From Allobosea sp. (lineage in GTDB: Bacteria; Pseudomonadota; Alphaproteobacteria; Rhizobiales; Kaistiaceae): a DNA stretch of 64,000 bases. Under the pieces are notes generated by a model. It ran no database searches. It was not told the DNA's origin and saw nothing but the letters and a program-made list of their open reading frames with translations. Positions within the stretch are counted from its first letter, which is position 1. Every line of letters starts with the position of its first letter. Positions 50,290 to 58,782 of the stretch are shown here, in pieces. A program made the position numbers and the translations under genes. The stretch covers positions 62,001-126,000 of the forward strand of contig JAFKFV010000020.1 in assembly GCA_017307955.1 (NCBI GenBank), read 5' to 3'.

Positions 50290-50675
50290 ACTATCTCGTC
50301 GACACGCATGTAGTGGCCTGGCTCTTCGAGGACCGGCAGCGCCTTCCGGCGTCCATCCTTGAGCGGCTTGAGGACAGTCGGAACGACGTCTTCGTCAGCC
50401 CGGTCAATGCCTATGAGATCGGGCTGAAGTTCAATCTCGGGAAGTGGCCGCGCGTGGCGGCTCTTGCCCGCGACTTCAGCGGCTTTTGTGCTGAGGCGGG
50501 TTTTGTGCCGCTGGCGATCTCCGTCCGTGACGGTGAGATCGCTGCGACTCTTCCGCTCGATCATCGCGATCCGTTCGACCGGCTGCTCGCCGCCCAGAGC
50601 AGCGGCAATGGTCTTCCGATCCTCTCGGCCGATCCGGCGCTCGACCTTTTCGGGCTTACGCGGATCTGGACGTGA
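50286..50675 (+). CDS. PIN-domain toxin (VapC-like ribonuclease)
   Basis: A 129-residue PIN-domain protein. Acidic active-site residues are Asp6 in YLVDTHVVAWLF, Glu44 in AYEIGLK, Asp95/Asp98 in HRDPFDRLLAAQ and Asp116 in SADPAL. VapC-type toxins cleave tRNA or rRNA. The only start that fits the family is a TTG at 50286 that overlaps the antitoxin stop (ATTGA), a weak start that would keep toxin levels low. The stop at 50675 directly abuts the stop of the convergent permease gene with no bases between. Confidence 0.88.
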   Translation: MNYLVDTHVVAWLFEDRQRLPASILERLEDSRNDVFVSPVNAYEIGLKFNLGKWPRVAALARDFSGFCAEAGFVPLAISVRDGEIAATLPLDHRDPFDRLLAAQSSGNGLPILSADPALDLFGLTRIWT

Positions 50676-51692
50676 TCACCGCCGCCGCTTGCCCAGCCCG
50701 AAGGTCAGCGCCAGCGCGCCGACGAGGACGGCGCCCTTGACGAAGTCCTGCGTGTAGTAGGGCGCGTTGAGCATCGTCAGGCCGTTCAAGAGCACACCGA
50801 CGAAGATCGCGCCCAGCACGGTGCCGAGCACATGCGGGCGGCGCTTGTCGAGGACGGCGAAGCCGATCAGCGACGCGGCTACGGCATCGAGCAGCAGCGA
50901 GGCGCCGGCCGAGACGTCGCCGCGGCCGACGCGCGAGGCGACGATGAGGCCGCCGAGCGAGGCGAGGGTGCCGGAAATGACATAGGCCCAGAGCCGATAG
51001 GCCTTGGTCGGCGCGCCGGAGAGATGCGCCGCCGTCTCGTTGCCGCCGATCGCATAGAAGACGCGGCCGAAGCGGGTGCGCTCCATCAGGAACCAGGCGA
51101 CGACGGCGACCGCCGCCATGACCACCACCGGCAGCGGCACGATGTCGAACAGGCGCGAGCGGCCGAGGATCAGGAAGGCGGGGTCATAGGCGCCCTTCGC
51201 GGTGGAACCGTCGGGCAGCATCATGCCGGCCGTGATCGAGCGCCCGCCGGTCGGGATCAGCTGCAGGCCGGCGAGCAGGAACATGCTGGAAAGCGTCGCG
51301 AGCAGGTCCGGTACGCCCACTTTGACGATGAGGAGGCCGTTCGCGAGCCCGATCAGCGCGCCCATCAGCAGCACGAGCAGCATCGTCGTGGCGGCGTCGA
51401 ACTGCAGCACGACCATGAGATAGCTCGCGGCCATGACGGACGAGGCGGCGACGCTGCCGACCGAGAGATCGAAGCCGCCGGCCGACATGGTGATCGAGAC
51501 GCCGACGCCAAGGATGGCGACGACGGAGACCGCCTGCAGGATGGAAAAGAGATTGGCGGAATTGATGAAGGCCGGCTGCGCCAGCCAGAAGCCGACCAGC
51601 ATGGCGCCGAGCAGCACGAACAGCGCAAAGCGGCGGGCGAGCTCGAAGGGCGTGCTGCGCGGCGCGCTGGCGCCGGCGGGAAGATCGGTCAT
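50676..51692 (-). CDS. Ribose-type ABC transporter permease
   Basis: A 338-residue permease of the RbsC/branched-chain fold with about eight helices. Typical segments are GVSITMSAGGFDLSVGSVAA near residues 63-82, GALIGLANGLLIVKVGVPDLLATL near 110, FYAIGGNETAAHLSG near 225 and AASLIGFAVLDKRRPHVLGTVLGA near 280. It is the last gene of a leftward operon with an ATPase, an LVIVD-repeat protein and a binding protein. By context it may import methylthioribose or another ribose-like sugar. The start overlaps the ATPase stop by four bases. Confidence 0.9.
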   Translation of the reverse strand: MTDLPAGASAPRSTPFELARRFALFVLLGAMLVGFWLAQPAFINSANLFSILQAVSVVAILGVGVSITMSAGGFDLSVGSVAASSVMAASYLMVVLQFDAATTMLLVLLMGALIGLANGLLIVKVGVPDLLATLSSMFLLAGLQLIPTGGRSITAGMMLPDGSTAKGAYDPAFLILGRSRLFDIVPLPVVVMAAVAVVAWFLMERTRFGRVFYAIGGNETAAHLSGAPTKAYRLWAYVISGTLASLGGLIVASRVGRGDVSAGASLLLDAVAASLIGFAVLDKRRPHVLGTVLGAIFVGVLLNGLTMLNAPYYTQDFVKGAVLVGALALTFGLGKRRR

Positions 51693-53218
51693 GGCGTCGA
51701 GGTCCTGGTCTCGGCCGTCTCGACGGCGGCGATCGCATCGGTCGGCGATACCAGCTCGTCTTCGGCGGCATAAAGGGAATGGTCGCGCATCACCAGGATG
51801 CGATCGGCGACCTCGAGCGCTTCCTCCGTGTCGCTGGTGGCGATCAGCGTCGCGGAGGCGCTCTGCGAATTGCGGATGGCGGCGATGAGGTCGGCGCGGG
51901 CGCCGACATCGACGCCCTGGAACGGTTCGTCGAGCAGGAGCAGCCGGCAAGGCGCCGTCTGCCAGCGCGCCAGGACAACCTTCTGCTGGTTGCCGCCGGA
52001 AAGCTGGTCGAGCGTGTCGTCGGCAGTGCGGGCCTTGATGCCGAGCCGCTTGATCGCTTCGTTGCCGATGCGCCGCTCGCGCGCCGTATCGACGACGCCG
52101 AACGGGAACCAGCGCGGCAGATGCGGCAGGGCGATCGTGCCGGCGATCGACGCGCCCGGCGTCTCGGGCGGCAAGAGCGAACTTTGCCAGCGGTCCTCGG
52201 CGACCAGGAAGACGCCGTTCGCGATCGATTCCGCCGGCCCCGAGGACTGCCAGGGCGCGCCCTCGATGGCGACCTGGCCGGCGGCGAGGTGCTCGAGCCC
52301 GAAAAGGCTGCGCAGCAGCCGGCTCTTGCCCGAGCCGAGCGTGCCCGTGATGGCGACGACTTCGCCGGAGTGAAGCGACAGGTCGAACGGCCGCGCGCCG
52401 GGCACCAGCATCGCGTTGGTGATCGAGACGACAACCGGCGTTGACGCGGCGCCGCCCGAATGGGCGGCGGCCTCGAGCCGGCGGCCGATCATCGCCGTCA
52501 CGGCGGCGGAAAGGTCGATCGGCCGCGCGAACTCGCCGACGATCCGTCCGCCGCGCAGCACGACGGCGCGGTCGGCGATGGCGGCGAGATCGCCGAGGCG
52601 GTGCGAGATGTAGAGGATCGCCATGCCCGAGGCTTTCAGGCGGCGGATGATCGAGAACAGCCGCTCCGCCTCGGTGGTGGAGAGGCTCGAGGTCGGCTCG
52701 TCGAGGATGAGCACGGTCGCTTTGGCTGCGACGGCGCGGGCGATGGCGATGAGCTGGCGCTCGGCGGGGCGGAGATCGACGAAGTCCCGCTCGAGCGGCA
52801 GGTCGAGATCGAGCGCGGCGGCGACGGCGCGGGCGCGGCGGCGGATCGAACCGGGCGAGATGAACAGCGGACCGCTGCCGCAGAACTCGTCGAGAAGGAG
52901 ATTCTCCTCGACCGTGAGCCCGGCCGCGCCGGCCTGGTCGGTCGCCTGGTGCACGGTCGCGATGCCGGCGGCCTTGGCCTCGCGCGGGCTGGCAAAGGCG
53001 ACGACGCGTCCGCCGAGCGTCACCGTGCCGGCTTCCGGCTGCAGCGAGCCGGAGATGATCTTGACCAGCGTCGACTTGCCGGCGCCGTTCGCTCCCATCA
53101 GCGCCACGACCTCGCCGGGGCGGACCGCGAGATCGGCGCCGGCGAGCGCCTGTGTCGGGCCGAAGGCCTTGGCGACGCCGGCGACGGCAATGGCGGGGGC
53201 GATGGTCGGGTCTGGCAC
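51689..53218 (-). CDS. Ribose-type ABC transporter ATP-binding protein (two ABC domains)
   Basis: A 509-residue ATPase with two fused domains. The first has Walker A GANGAGKST near residue 40, a divergent signature LRPAERQLIA and LLILDEPTSSLS-like Walker B. The second has Walker A GTLGSGKSR, signature LSGGNQQKV and LLLLDEPFQGVD. This is the RbsA/MglA layout. The start is unsure: a GTG at 53218 (VPDPTIAP) fits the family but has no good ribosome site, and the frame stays open upstream. It overlaps the permease gene by four bases. The LVIVD gene lies 112 bases upstream in the same direction. Confidence 0.88.
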   Translation of the reverse strand: MPDPTIAPAIAVAGVAKAFGPTQALAGADLAVRPGEVVALMGANGAGKSTLVKIISGSLQPEAGTVTLGGRVVAFASPREAKAAGIATVHQATDQAGAAGLTVEENLLLDEFCGSGPLFISPGSIRRRARAVAAALDLDLPLERDFVDLRPAERQLIAIARAVAAKATVLILDEPTSSLSTTEAERLFSIIRRLKASGMAILYISHRLGDLAAIADRAVVLRGGRIVGEFARPIDLSAAVTAMIGRRLEAAAHSGGAASTPVVVSITNAMLVPGARPFDLSLHSGEVVAITGTLGSGKSRLLRSLFGLEHLAAGQVAIEGAPWQSSGPAESIANGVFLVAEDRWQSSLLPPETPGASIAGTIALPHLPRWFPFGVVDTARERRIGNEAIKRLGIKARTADDTLDQLSGGNQQKVVLARWQTAPCRLLLLDEPFQGVDVGARADLIAAIRNSQSASATLIATSDTEEALEVADRILVMRDHSLYAAEDELVSPTDAIAAVETAETRTSTP

Positions 53219-53330
53219 GATGGCTTCTATCGCTGGCGGCCGGACATGGCCGCTTGGTCGGGCGCAGTTAGGCGATCGCGCCCCGTTCCGGCAAGGGGAA
53301 TGCGTGGCAGGGCGCCGGGGTGGGCCGCGA

Positions 53331-54584
53331 TCACCCGAGATATTCCATGATCGAGAGGCCGGCATTGTAGTCGGTCGCATACATGATGCCGTTCGCATCG
53401 ACGAAGAGGTCGGCGGACTGGATCACCTGCGGGCGGTTCTGCCGCGCATCGACCATGCGCTCGGGCGCAGCGGGAACGAGCGCGCCGGTCTCGCGCGGCC
53501 GATAGGGATCGGAAATGTCGAAGACGCGGATGCCGGCATTTTGCCAGGTCGCGAAGACGAGCGTCTCGGAGACGAAGCTGCCCGGACGGTTCTCGTGCAG
53601 GTTATGCGGGCCGAAATGGCCGCCTTTCGCCGGATAGTCGGCGTCGTCCGGGGTCGGCAGCGTCGCGATCGAGACGGGGTTGGACGGCTCGCGGATATCG
53701 AAGATGAAGGTGTGCTTGCGGCCGTCCTCCTCATTGTCGAGGACCGCCTCGTCGGCGACCACCAGGAGATCGCGCCCGGGGAGCGGCAGGGCCGAATGCG
53801 TGCCGCCGCCGAAGGGGGGCGACCAGTTGCGATGGGTGACGAGCTTCGGCTGCGCGCGGTCGGCGATGTCGAGGATCGTGAGACCGCCATCGCGCCAGCA
53901 GGCATAGGCGGTGTCGCCCGAAATCACGGCGTGATGCAAGGCATAGCGCCGGCCCTCGCCCCAGGTCGGCGTCTCGCCGCCGGCGGCGTGCATGCCGGTG
54001 ATCCACCAGCGCCCGGCCTCGACCGGCCGCGTCGGATCGGCGAGATCGACGACGAGGAAGATGTAGTCGGTGTAGCCGTCGAGCAGCGCCGAGACATAGG
54101 CGTAGCGGCCGCCGACATACCAGATGCGGTGGATGCCGACGCCCTCGACAGGGAAGAAGCCGATCTGCCGGGGCGCGACCGGGTCGGCGATGTCGTAGAT
54201 CGCCATGCCGGCCGACCAGTTGCGGGCGCTGCGCTGGCCGCCCGCGGTGCCGACCGTCTCGCCGACTGAGCGCGTGTAATAGACCCTCTCGTCGGCGGCG
54301 AAGGCGGCGTCGGCGAAGAGGTCGCGCGCATGGATGACGAGAAGGAGGTCGTCATGCGTCTGCAGATGGATGGTCCAGGTGTTCGGCGGCGAGGGCACAT
54401 AGACCGTCGCGCCGGGGGTCTTCGGATCGCGCACGTCGACGATCGAGAAGCCGCGCGACCACGGATGCGCGACATAGGCATAGCCGCGATGCACCATCAC
54501 CTGCAGCGCGTCGGGCCGGCCACCCTGGTCGGAATGGCCGATGAGGCGGATGTTGCGGGCATAGTCGGGCGGGGGAAGGGGCAT
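53331..54584 (-). CDS. LVIVD-repeat protein (beta-propeller-like)
   Basis: A 417-residue protein without a signal peptide or membrane segment. At least six LVIVD-type repeats are visible by their D-x-x-D/E-P-x-x-P strand ends: VDVRDPKTP, YDIADPVAP, VDLADPTRP, LDIADRAQP, FDIREPSNP and FDISDPYRP. Such repeats likely form a propeller. The family has no firm biochemical role. Its place inside a sugar importer operon, between the binding protein and ATPase genes, suggests an enzyme or sensor for the imported compound, located in the cytoplasm unless exported by an unseen route. Confidence 0.85.
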   Translation of the reverse strand: MPLPPPDYARNIRLIGHSDQGGRPDALQVMVHRGYAYVAHPWSRGFSIVDVRDPKTPGATVYVPSPPNTWTIHLQTHDDLLLVIHARDLFADAAFAADERVYYTRSVGETVGTAGGQRSARNWSAGMAIYDIADPVAPRQIGFFPVEGVGIHRIWYVGGRYAYVSALLDGYTDYIFLVVDLADPTRPVEAGRWWITGMHAAGGETPTWGEGRRYALHHAVISGDTAYACWRDGGLTILDIADRAQPKLVTHRNWSPPFGGGTHSALPLPGRDLLVVADEAVLDNEEDGRKHTFIFDIREPSNPVSIATLPTPDDADYPAKGGHFGPHNLHENRPGSFVSETLVFATWQNAGIRVFDISDPYRPRETGALVPAAPERMVDARQNRPQVIQSADLFVDANGIMYATDYNAGLSIMEYLG

Positions 54585-54616
54585 GGTCGGCTTCGCAAAC
54601 GGAGAATGTTCTCGAT

Positions 54617-54699
54617 TGTCACTGCCGGGCTTGACCCGGCAATCCAGGCAAGTCGTTCGGCAGAGAGCTGGATCCCCGGGTCAAGCCCGGGGACGACAA
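54617..54699. repeat. Palindromic repeat element, family C (copy 2)
   Basis: The left end TTGTCACTGCCGGGCTTGAC and the right end GGGTCAAGCCCGGGGACGAC are inverted relatives, and the left 30 bases match the copy at 45216 almost fully. The centre is shorter than in that copy. It lies between the binding-protein and LVIVD genes of one operon, so it would fold in the mRNA. Confidence 0.85.
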
Positions 54700-54720
54700 C
54701 CTTTGAAATCGAGCGCGGCC

Positions 54721-55764
54721 TTACTTCGGCTCCGGTATCCACGGCGCCTTGGCGGCGTCGCTGTCCTTGAAGCTCGGCACCTTCACCTGAAGCTCCTCGA
54801 AGGTCTTGATGCCGTTGTCGAGGAGTTCCTTCTGCGTCACCAGGGCCGGCTTCAGCAGGATGGAGCGGCCGGGATCCTGGCCGGCGATTAGCTGCGCCAG
54901 CGCCCGCACCGAAGCCTCGCCGACGACGGCGGGGTTGGTGGCGGCGGTCGCGACCCAGGGGCTGCCCGGCTCGATCATGGCCTGTATGTCCGAGGTCGAG
55001 ATGTCGATGCCGTAGATCTTGACCTTGTCGGCGACGCCGAGCTCGTCGATGGCGAGCTTCACGCCGCGCGCAAATTCGTCCCAGGGCGTGAACACGACGG
55101 AGATGTTCGGGTTGGCGCGCAGCACCGCCTTGGTCTGGTCGGCGACGGAGGCGGCGACGGTGTCGTTCACGACGCCCCAGGTCGCTGCTTCCTTGATGCC
55201 GGGATGGGCCTTGGTCAGCTCTTTCCAGACGGCATAGCGGCGGTCGAGCGGCGCGAAGCCGGCGACATAGACGACGCCGCCCTCGAAACTGTCACCCTGC
55301 TCCTTGACCGCGAGGTCGAGCACGAGCTTCGCCATGTCGGCGTCGGACTGCTCGACCTGCGGGATCTTAGGATTGTCGAGATTGACGTCATAGGCGACGA
55401 CCGGGATGCCGGCGTCGAGCGCGGCCTGCGCTACGTCTTTCAGCGCCTCGGGCTGGCCATTGTTGATGATGATGCCCTTCACGCCGAGATTGATCGCCTG
55501 CTGGATCAGCTCGCGCTCGGCATTGATGTCGTTGCGGGCCTGCGAGATGTTGGCCTCGATGCCGAGCGCGTCGGCCTGTCGCTTCACGCCCTGCTCGAAG
55601 GCCTGCAGCCAGTCGCCGGAGCCAAGGAAGCTCACCACCGCGATCTTGACACCGCCCTTGTCGAAAGGCGCCGGCGCGCCGGCGAGACCCTCGGCGAAAG
55701 CCGCCGGCGCGAGAACGGAAAGGCCCGCCGCGACGGCGAGGCCGATGATGGTCCTGCTCTTCAT
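54721..55764 (-). CDS. RbsB-like sugar-binding protein (paralogue of 46800-47846)
   Basis: A 347-residue exported protein; the signal peptide ends at residue 24 (AFA before EGLAGAPAPF). It shares long runs with the protein at 46800, such as NLDNPKIPQVEQSD, YVAGFAPLDRR and WVATAATNPAVVG. It is the first gene of a leftward operon with an LVIVD protein, a two-domain ATPase and a permease, so it is the dedicated binding protein of that importer. Differences cluster in the first lobe (GSGDWLQAFEQGVKRQ against GGDFFQAYQTGATAQ), which may mean a different ligand. Confidence 0.92.
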   Translation of the reverse strand: MKSRTIIGLAVAAGLSVLAPAAFAEGLAGAPAPFDKGGVKIAVVSFLGSGDWLQAFEQGVKRQADALGIEANISQARNDINAERELIQQAINLGVKGIIINNGQPEALKDVAQAALDAGIPVVAYDVNLDNPKIPQVEQSDADMAKLVLDLAVKEQGDSFEGGVVYVAGFAPLDRRYAVWKELTKAHPGIKEAATWGVVNDTVAASVADQTKAVLRANPNISVVFTPWDEFARGVKLAIDELGVADKVKIYGIDISTSDIQAMIEPGSPWVATAATNPAVVGEASVRALAQLIAGQDPGRSILLKPALVTQKELLDNGIKTFEELQVKVPSFKDSDAAKAPWIPEPK

Positions 55765-56079
55765 TCTATCCCCCAGCGCGGGCCGCTGCCCGCCTCGATG
55801 GCTGATCCCGTGGCTTCCGCGCGCTCGCGCTCGCGGTGGCTCGTCGCGGCACCCTAACGACCGCGCGTCAGTGCGATAAGGATCGGAATACCAATTCTGC
55901 TCGTTCCATGGGTATGAAATGCTGCGAATTGGCAAAAATCGCCTGTCCGGTGGCAGCGGCGTTGCGCGAAGTCGGCGGGACGGGGTCGAGGCGCGGGATG
56001 CGGCTGCCCGGCAGGGCTTCACGAATGATCTGTTCATAGGTAAACGAAGCGCCACGGCAGCCGAATGGAGGAGACGAGG
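55765..56079. promoter_or_regulatory. 315-base divergent promoter region with inverted repeats
   Basis: No gene is seen. CCAATTC (55891-55897) and GAATTGG (55925-55931) are perfect inverted copies 27 bases apart, and ATACC/GGTAT lie within and beside them, in a patch of lower GC. This may be the operator of the leftward importer, whose ATG is at 55764, or of the rightward reductase gene, which has GGAGGA before its ATG. No regulator gene is adjacent. Confidence 0.35.
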
Positions 56080-57069
56080 ATGCAGACGCGCAGGATCGGA
56101 CGGACGGATCTCGAGGTCACGACGCTCTCCTTCGGCGCGGCGGGCATCGGCAATCTCTATCGGCCGATCAGCCGCGACGATGCCGAGGCGACGCTTGCGG
56201 TCGCCTGGGACGCCGGCATCCGCTATTTCGACACGGCGCCGCGCTACGGCCACGGCCTTTCCGAGCATCGGCTGGGCGAGTTCCTGCGCAGCCAGCCGCG
56301 CGCCTCCTATGTGATCTCGACCAAGGTCGGCCGGTTGCTGTCGCCGGTGCCGGAGAACGAGGTGCCGGATTACGGCTTCGCCGATCCGCTACCCTTCCGC
56401 GCCGACTACGACTATTCCTATAACGGCGTGATGCGTTCGGTGGAGTTCAGCCTGGCGCGGCTCGGCACCAACCGCGTCGAGATCCTCTATGTTCACGATA
56501 TCGGCGTGCTGACGCATGGCGAGGAGGAGAACGCCCGCCACTTCCGCGACCTGATGGATGGCGGCATGAAGGCGCTCGACGAGCTGAAATCGTCCGGCGC
56601 AGTCAAGGCGATCGGCCTCGGCGTCAACGAGACGCAGGTTTGCCTCGACGTCATGGCGCGCGCGCCGATCGACTGCATCCTGCTCGCCGGCCGCTACACG
56701 CTGCTCGACCGCAGCGCCGAGCGCGAGCTTCTCCAGCGCTGCCGCGAGACCGGCACGACGCTCGTCATCGGCGGCGTGTTCAATTCCGGCATTCTGGCGA
56801 CCGGCGCGCAGCCGGGCGCGCATTTCGACTATGAGCCGGCCTCGGATGACGTCATCCGCCGCGTGAATGGCATGGAGGCGGTGGCCAAGAAGTATGGCGT
56901 CTCGCTCGGCGCCGCCGCCATGGCCTTCCCGCTGGCGAGCGACACCGTCTCGACGGTGCTGGTCGGCACGGCGAAGCCGTCGAGCATGCAGCGCAATGTC
57001 GATCTCTTCGATGCGCCGATCCCGGACGCGGCCTGGGCGGAATTCGACGCGCTCGCGCTGCGGCCCTGA
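56080..57069 (+). CDS. Aldo/keto reductase, sugar (L-fucose/D-threo-aldose) dehydrogenase-like
   Basis: A 329-residue AKR. The catalytic tetrad is suggested by YFDTAPRYGHGLSEHRLG (Asp and Tyr near residues 43-48), STKVGR (Lys near 80) and YVHDIG (His near 130). The family includes L-fucose, D-arabinose and pyridoxal dehydrogenases, and the sequence resembles that branch. The start at 56080 is preferred since GGAGGA lies 7 bases before it. The ATG at 56065 adds five residues only. It is convergent with an SDR gene 3 bases away. It likely oxidises a free sugar to its lactone. Confidence 0.85.
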   Translation: MQTRRIGRTDLEVTTLSFGAAGIGNLYRPISRDDAEATLAVAWDAGIRYFDTAPRYGHGLSEHRLGEFLRSQPRASYVISTKVGRLLSPVPENEVPDYGFADPLPFRADYDYSYNGVMRSVEFSLARLGTNRVEILYVHDIGVLTHGEEENARHFRDLMDGGMKALDELKSSGAVKAIGLGVNETQVCLDVMARAPIDCILLAGRYTLLDRSAERELLQRCRETGTTLVIGGVFNSGILATGAQPGAHFDYEPASDDVIRRVNGMEAVAKKYGVSLGAAAMAFPLASDTVSTVLVGTAKPSSMQRNVDLFDAPIPDAAWAEFDALALRP

Positions 57070-57072
57070 GCG

Positions 57073-57894
57073 TCAGACCTCGAGCGGATAGGCGTCGGCG
57101 TCGGGCGCGTTGGCCCAGCTCTGCATGGTCTGCCCGCCATCGATGAGCCAGCCGGCGCCGGTGACATGGCGGGCGTCGTCCGAGGCCAGGAAGGCGACGA
57201 CCGCGGCCACGTCCTCCGGCTGGCCGATGCGGCGCAGCGGAATGCGGTTCGCGAAGCGCGCGATGCCGCGCTCATACTCGTCCTCGCTGCCGGCCGGAAC
57301 GCCGAGCCGGGTCTCGATGACGCCAGGGCAGACCGCGTTGACGCGGATGCCATAGCGGGCCATGTCGAAGGCGGCCGCCCGCGTCAGGCCGAGGATCGCG
57401 TGCTTGGTCGAGGCATAGCCGGCGCCGCCGGCGAGGATGTCCCAGCCCGACATGGACGAGGCCATGTTGACCACCGCGCCCTGGATTTTGGCGGCGATCA
57501 TGGCGCGGAGCCCATAGCGCTGCACCAGGAAGACGCCGCGCAGGTTGACGCGGACGATATCGTCGAAATCGGCGGCCGACAGCTCGTGCACCGGCGCCAC
57601 GACGCCCGGAATGCCGGCATTGTTGAAGACGATGTCGAGCCGGCCGAGCGCCGATACAGACGCGTCGACCGCAGCCGCGACGCCGGTCTCGTCGCCGACA
57701 TCGACGGCGGTGGCGAAGAGCGTGACGCCCGCCTCGCGCAGCTCCTTCTCGGCGGTGGCGATGCGGTTCGGGTCGCGGTCGAGAAGGGCGATCGCGGCGC
57801 CCTCGGAGGCGAAGTGGCGGCAGGCCGCAAGGCCGATCGCGCCGGCGCCGCCGGTGATGAGGGCAACCTTGCCGTCGAAGCGTCCCGCAGCCAT
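57073..57894 (-). CDS. Short-chain dehydrogenase/reductase
   Basis: A 273-residue SDR with TGGAGAIG (14-21), LLDRD near residue 39 (the acidic residue favours NAD), NNAGIPG near 95, NMASSMSG near 145 and the catalytic YASTK near 160. The sequence FDMARYGIRVNAVCPGVIETRLG is typical for sugar or polyol dehydrogenases. It is the most downstream gene of a leftward operon with an epimerase, a Gfo/Idh/MocA dehydrogenase and a sugar importer. The start MAAGRFDG was chosen because the preceding residues are not family-like. Confidence 0.88.
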   Translation of the reverse strand: MAAGRFDGKVALITGGAGAIGLAACRHFASEGAAIALLDRDPNRIATAEKELREAGVTLFATAVDVGDETGVAAAVDASVSALGRLDIVFNNAGIPGVVAPVHELSAADFDDIVRVNLRGVFLVQRYGLRAMIAAKIQGAVVNMASSMSGWDILAGGAGYASTKHAILGLTRAAAFDMARYGIRVNAVCPGVIETRLGVPAGSEDEYERGIARFANRIPLRRIGQPEDVAAVVAFLASDDARHVTGAGWLIDGGQTMQSWANAPDADAYPLEV

Positions 57895-57922
57895 GAGTCT
57901 CTTTCCTCGGATGTCGCCGGTT

Positions 57923-58756
57923 TCAGTAGTCGCGCCAGGAATGCCGGGCGACGAAGCCGAGCGCATCGCGCGCGGCCGTGGTGTCGATCACCGCCTTGTG
58001 GCCGGTGATCGGATGCTTGAGCGGCAGATTGCCGAACGCCGCATGGATGAGATCCAGCGTCGGCGTCTCGCTATAGGTGTCGTCGGCCGACAGGAAGAGG
58101 CGGAGATGCCCCTCGTTGCGCGCCTCGACCGCGGCGCGGAAGCCCGCCGCCGCATCGCGCGCGTCGATATAGGACCAGAGGTCGCGGCCGGATTCTGAGC
58201 TTTCGCGGCGCGGGCCGACTTCCCTGAAGAAGGTCTCCGGGCTCTGGATCCAGGGCATGCGCAGGCTGACCGCATCGATCTTGCCGCGCCTCACCGCAGC
58301 CTCGACGATCTCTTCGCCCAGCGTCTTCGACAGCGCATAGGCATCCTGCGGGGCGAGCGGGTGGTCCTCGTCAATCGGCAGATAGGAGAGCGCGACCGGC
58401 TTCACGAAGAACGGGAAGCCGAGCACGCTGAAGGACGAGGCATAGACCAGCCGGCGGATGCCGAGCGTCACCGCAGCCTCGACGACATTGAAGGCGAGCG
58501 CCATGTTCGTCGAGAAAACGTCGGTCGCCGTGCGCCCGGTCGGCCGCGGGATGGCAGCGGCGTGGATCACGGCGTCGGCGCCGGCGAGCGCCTGCACCGC
58601 CGAGCCGAAATCCTCGAGGCCGACATGGAGATGGGCGGAGAGCTTCGTCGTCGGCGGCGAAGTGTCGATGCCGCGTACCTGGTGGCCGGCCGCCATCAGC
58701 GCATCGGCGATGGCGCGGCCGAGCAGTCCGCTGGAGCCGGTAAGCGCGATCAGCAT
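57923..58756 (-). CDS. NAD-dependent epimerase/dehydratase family protein
   Basis: A 277-residue extended SDR. The glycine motif is TGSSGLLG (6-13), with HAAAIPRP near residue 70, ASSFSVLG near 115 and the catalytic YALSKTLGE near 145. In this operon it may oxidise a hexuronate or aldose (uronate dehydrogenases belong to this group) or act on a sugar lactone. The substrate is not fixed. The start MLIALTG lies immediately before the Rossmann fold. Upstream frame extension through the next gene is a shadow. Confidence 0.87.
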   Translation of the reverse strand: MLIALTGSSGLLGRAIADALMAAGHQVRGIDTSPPTTKLSAHLHVGLEDFGSAVQALAGADAVIHAAAIPRPTGRTATDVFSTNMALAFNVVEAAVTLGIRRLVYASSFSVLGFPFFVKPVALSYLPIDEDHPLAPQDAYALSKTLGEEIVEAAVRRGKIDAVSLRMPWIQSPETFFREVGPRRESSESGRDLWSYIDARDAAAGFRAAVEARNEGHLRLFLSADDTYSETPTLDLIHAAFGNLPLKHPITGHKAVIDTTAARDALGFVARHSWRDY

Positions 58757-58782
58757 GGCAGCCTCCTTCTGGGTTCGGTGTG

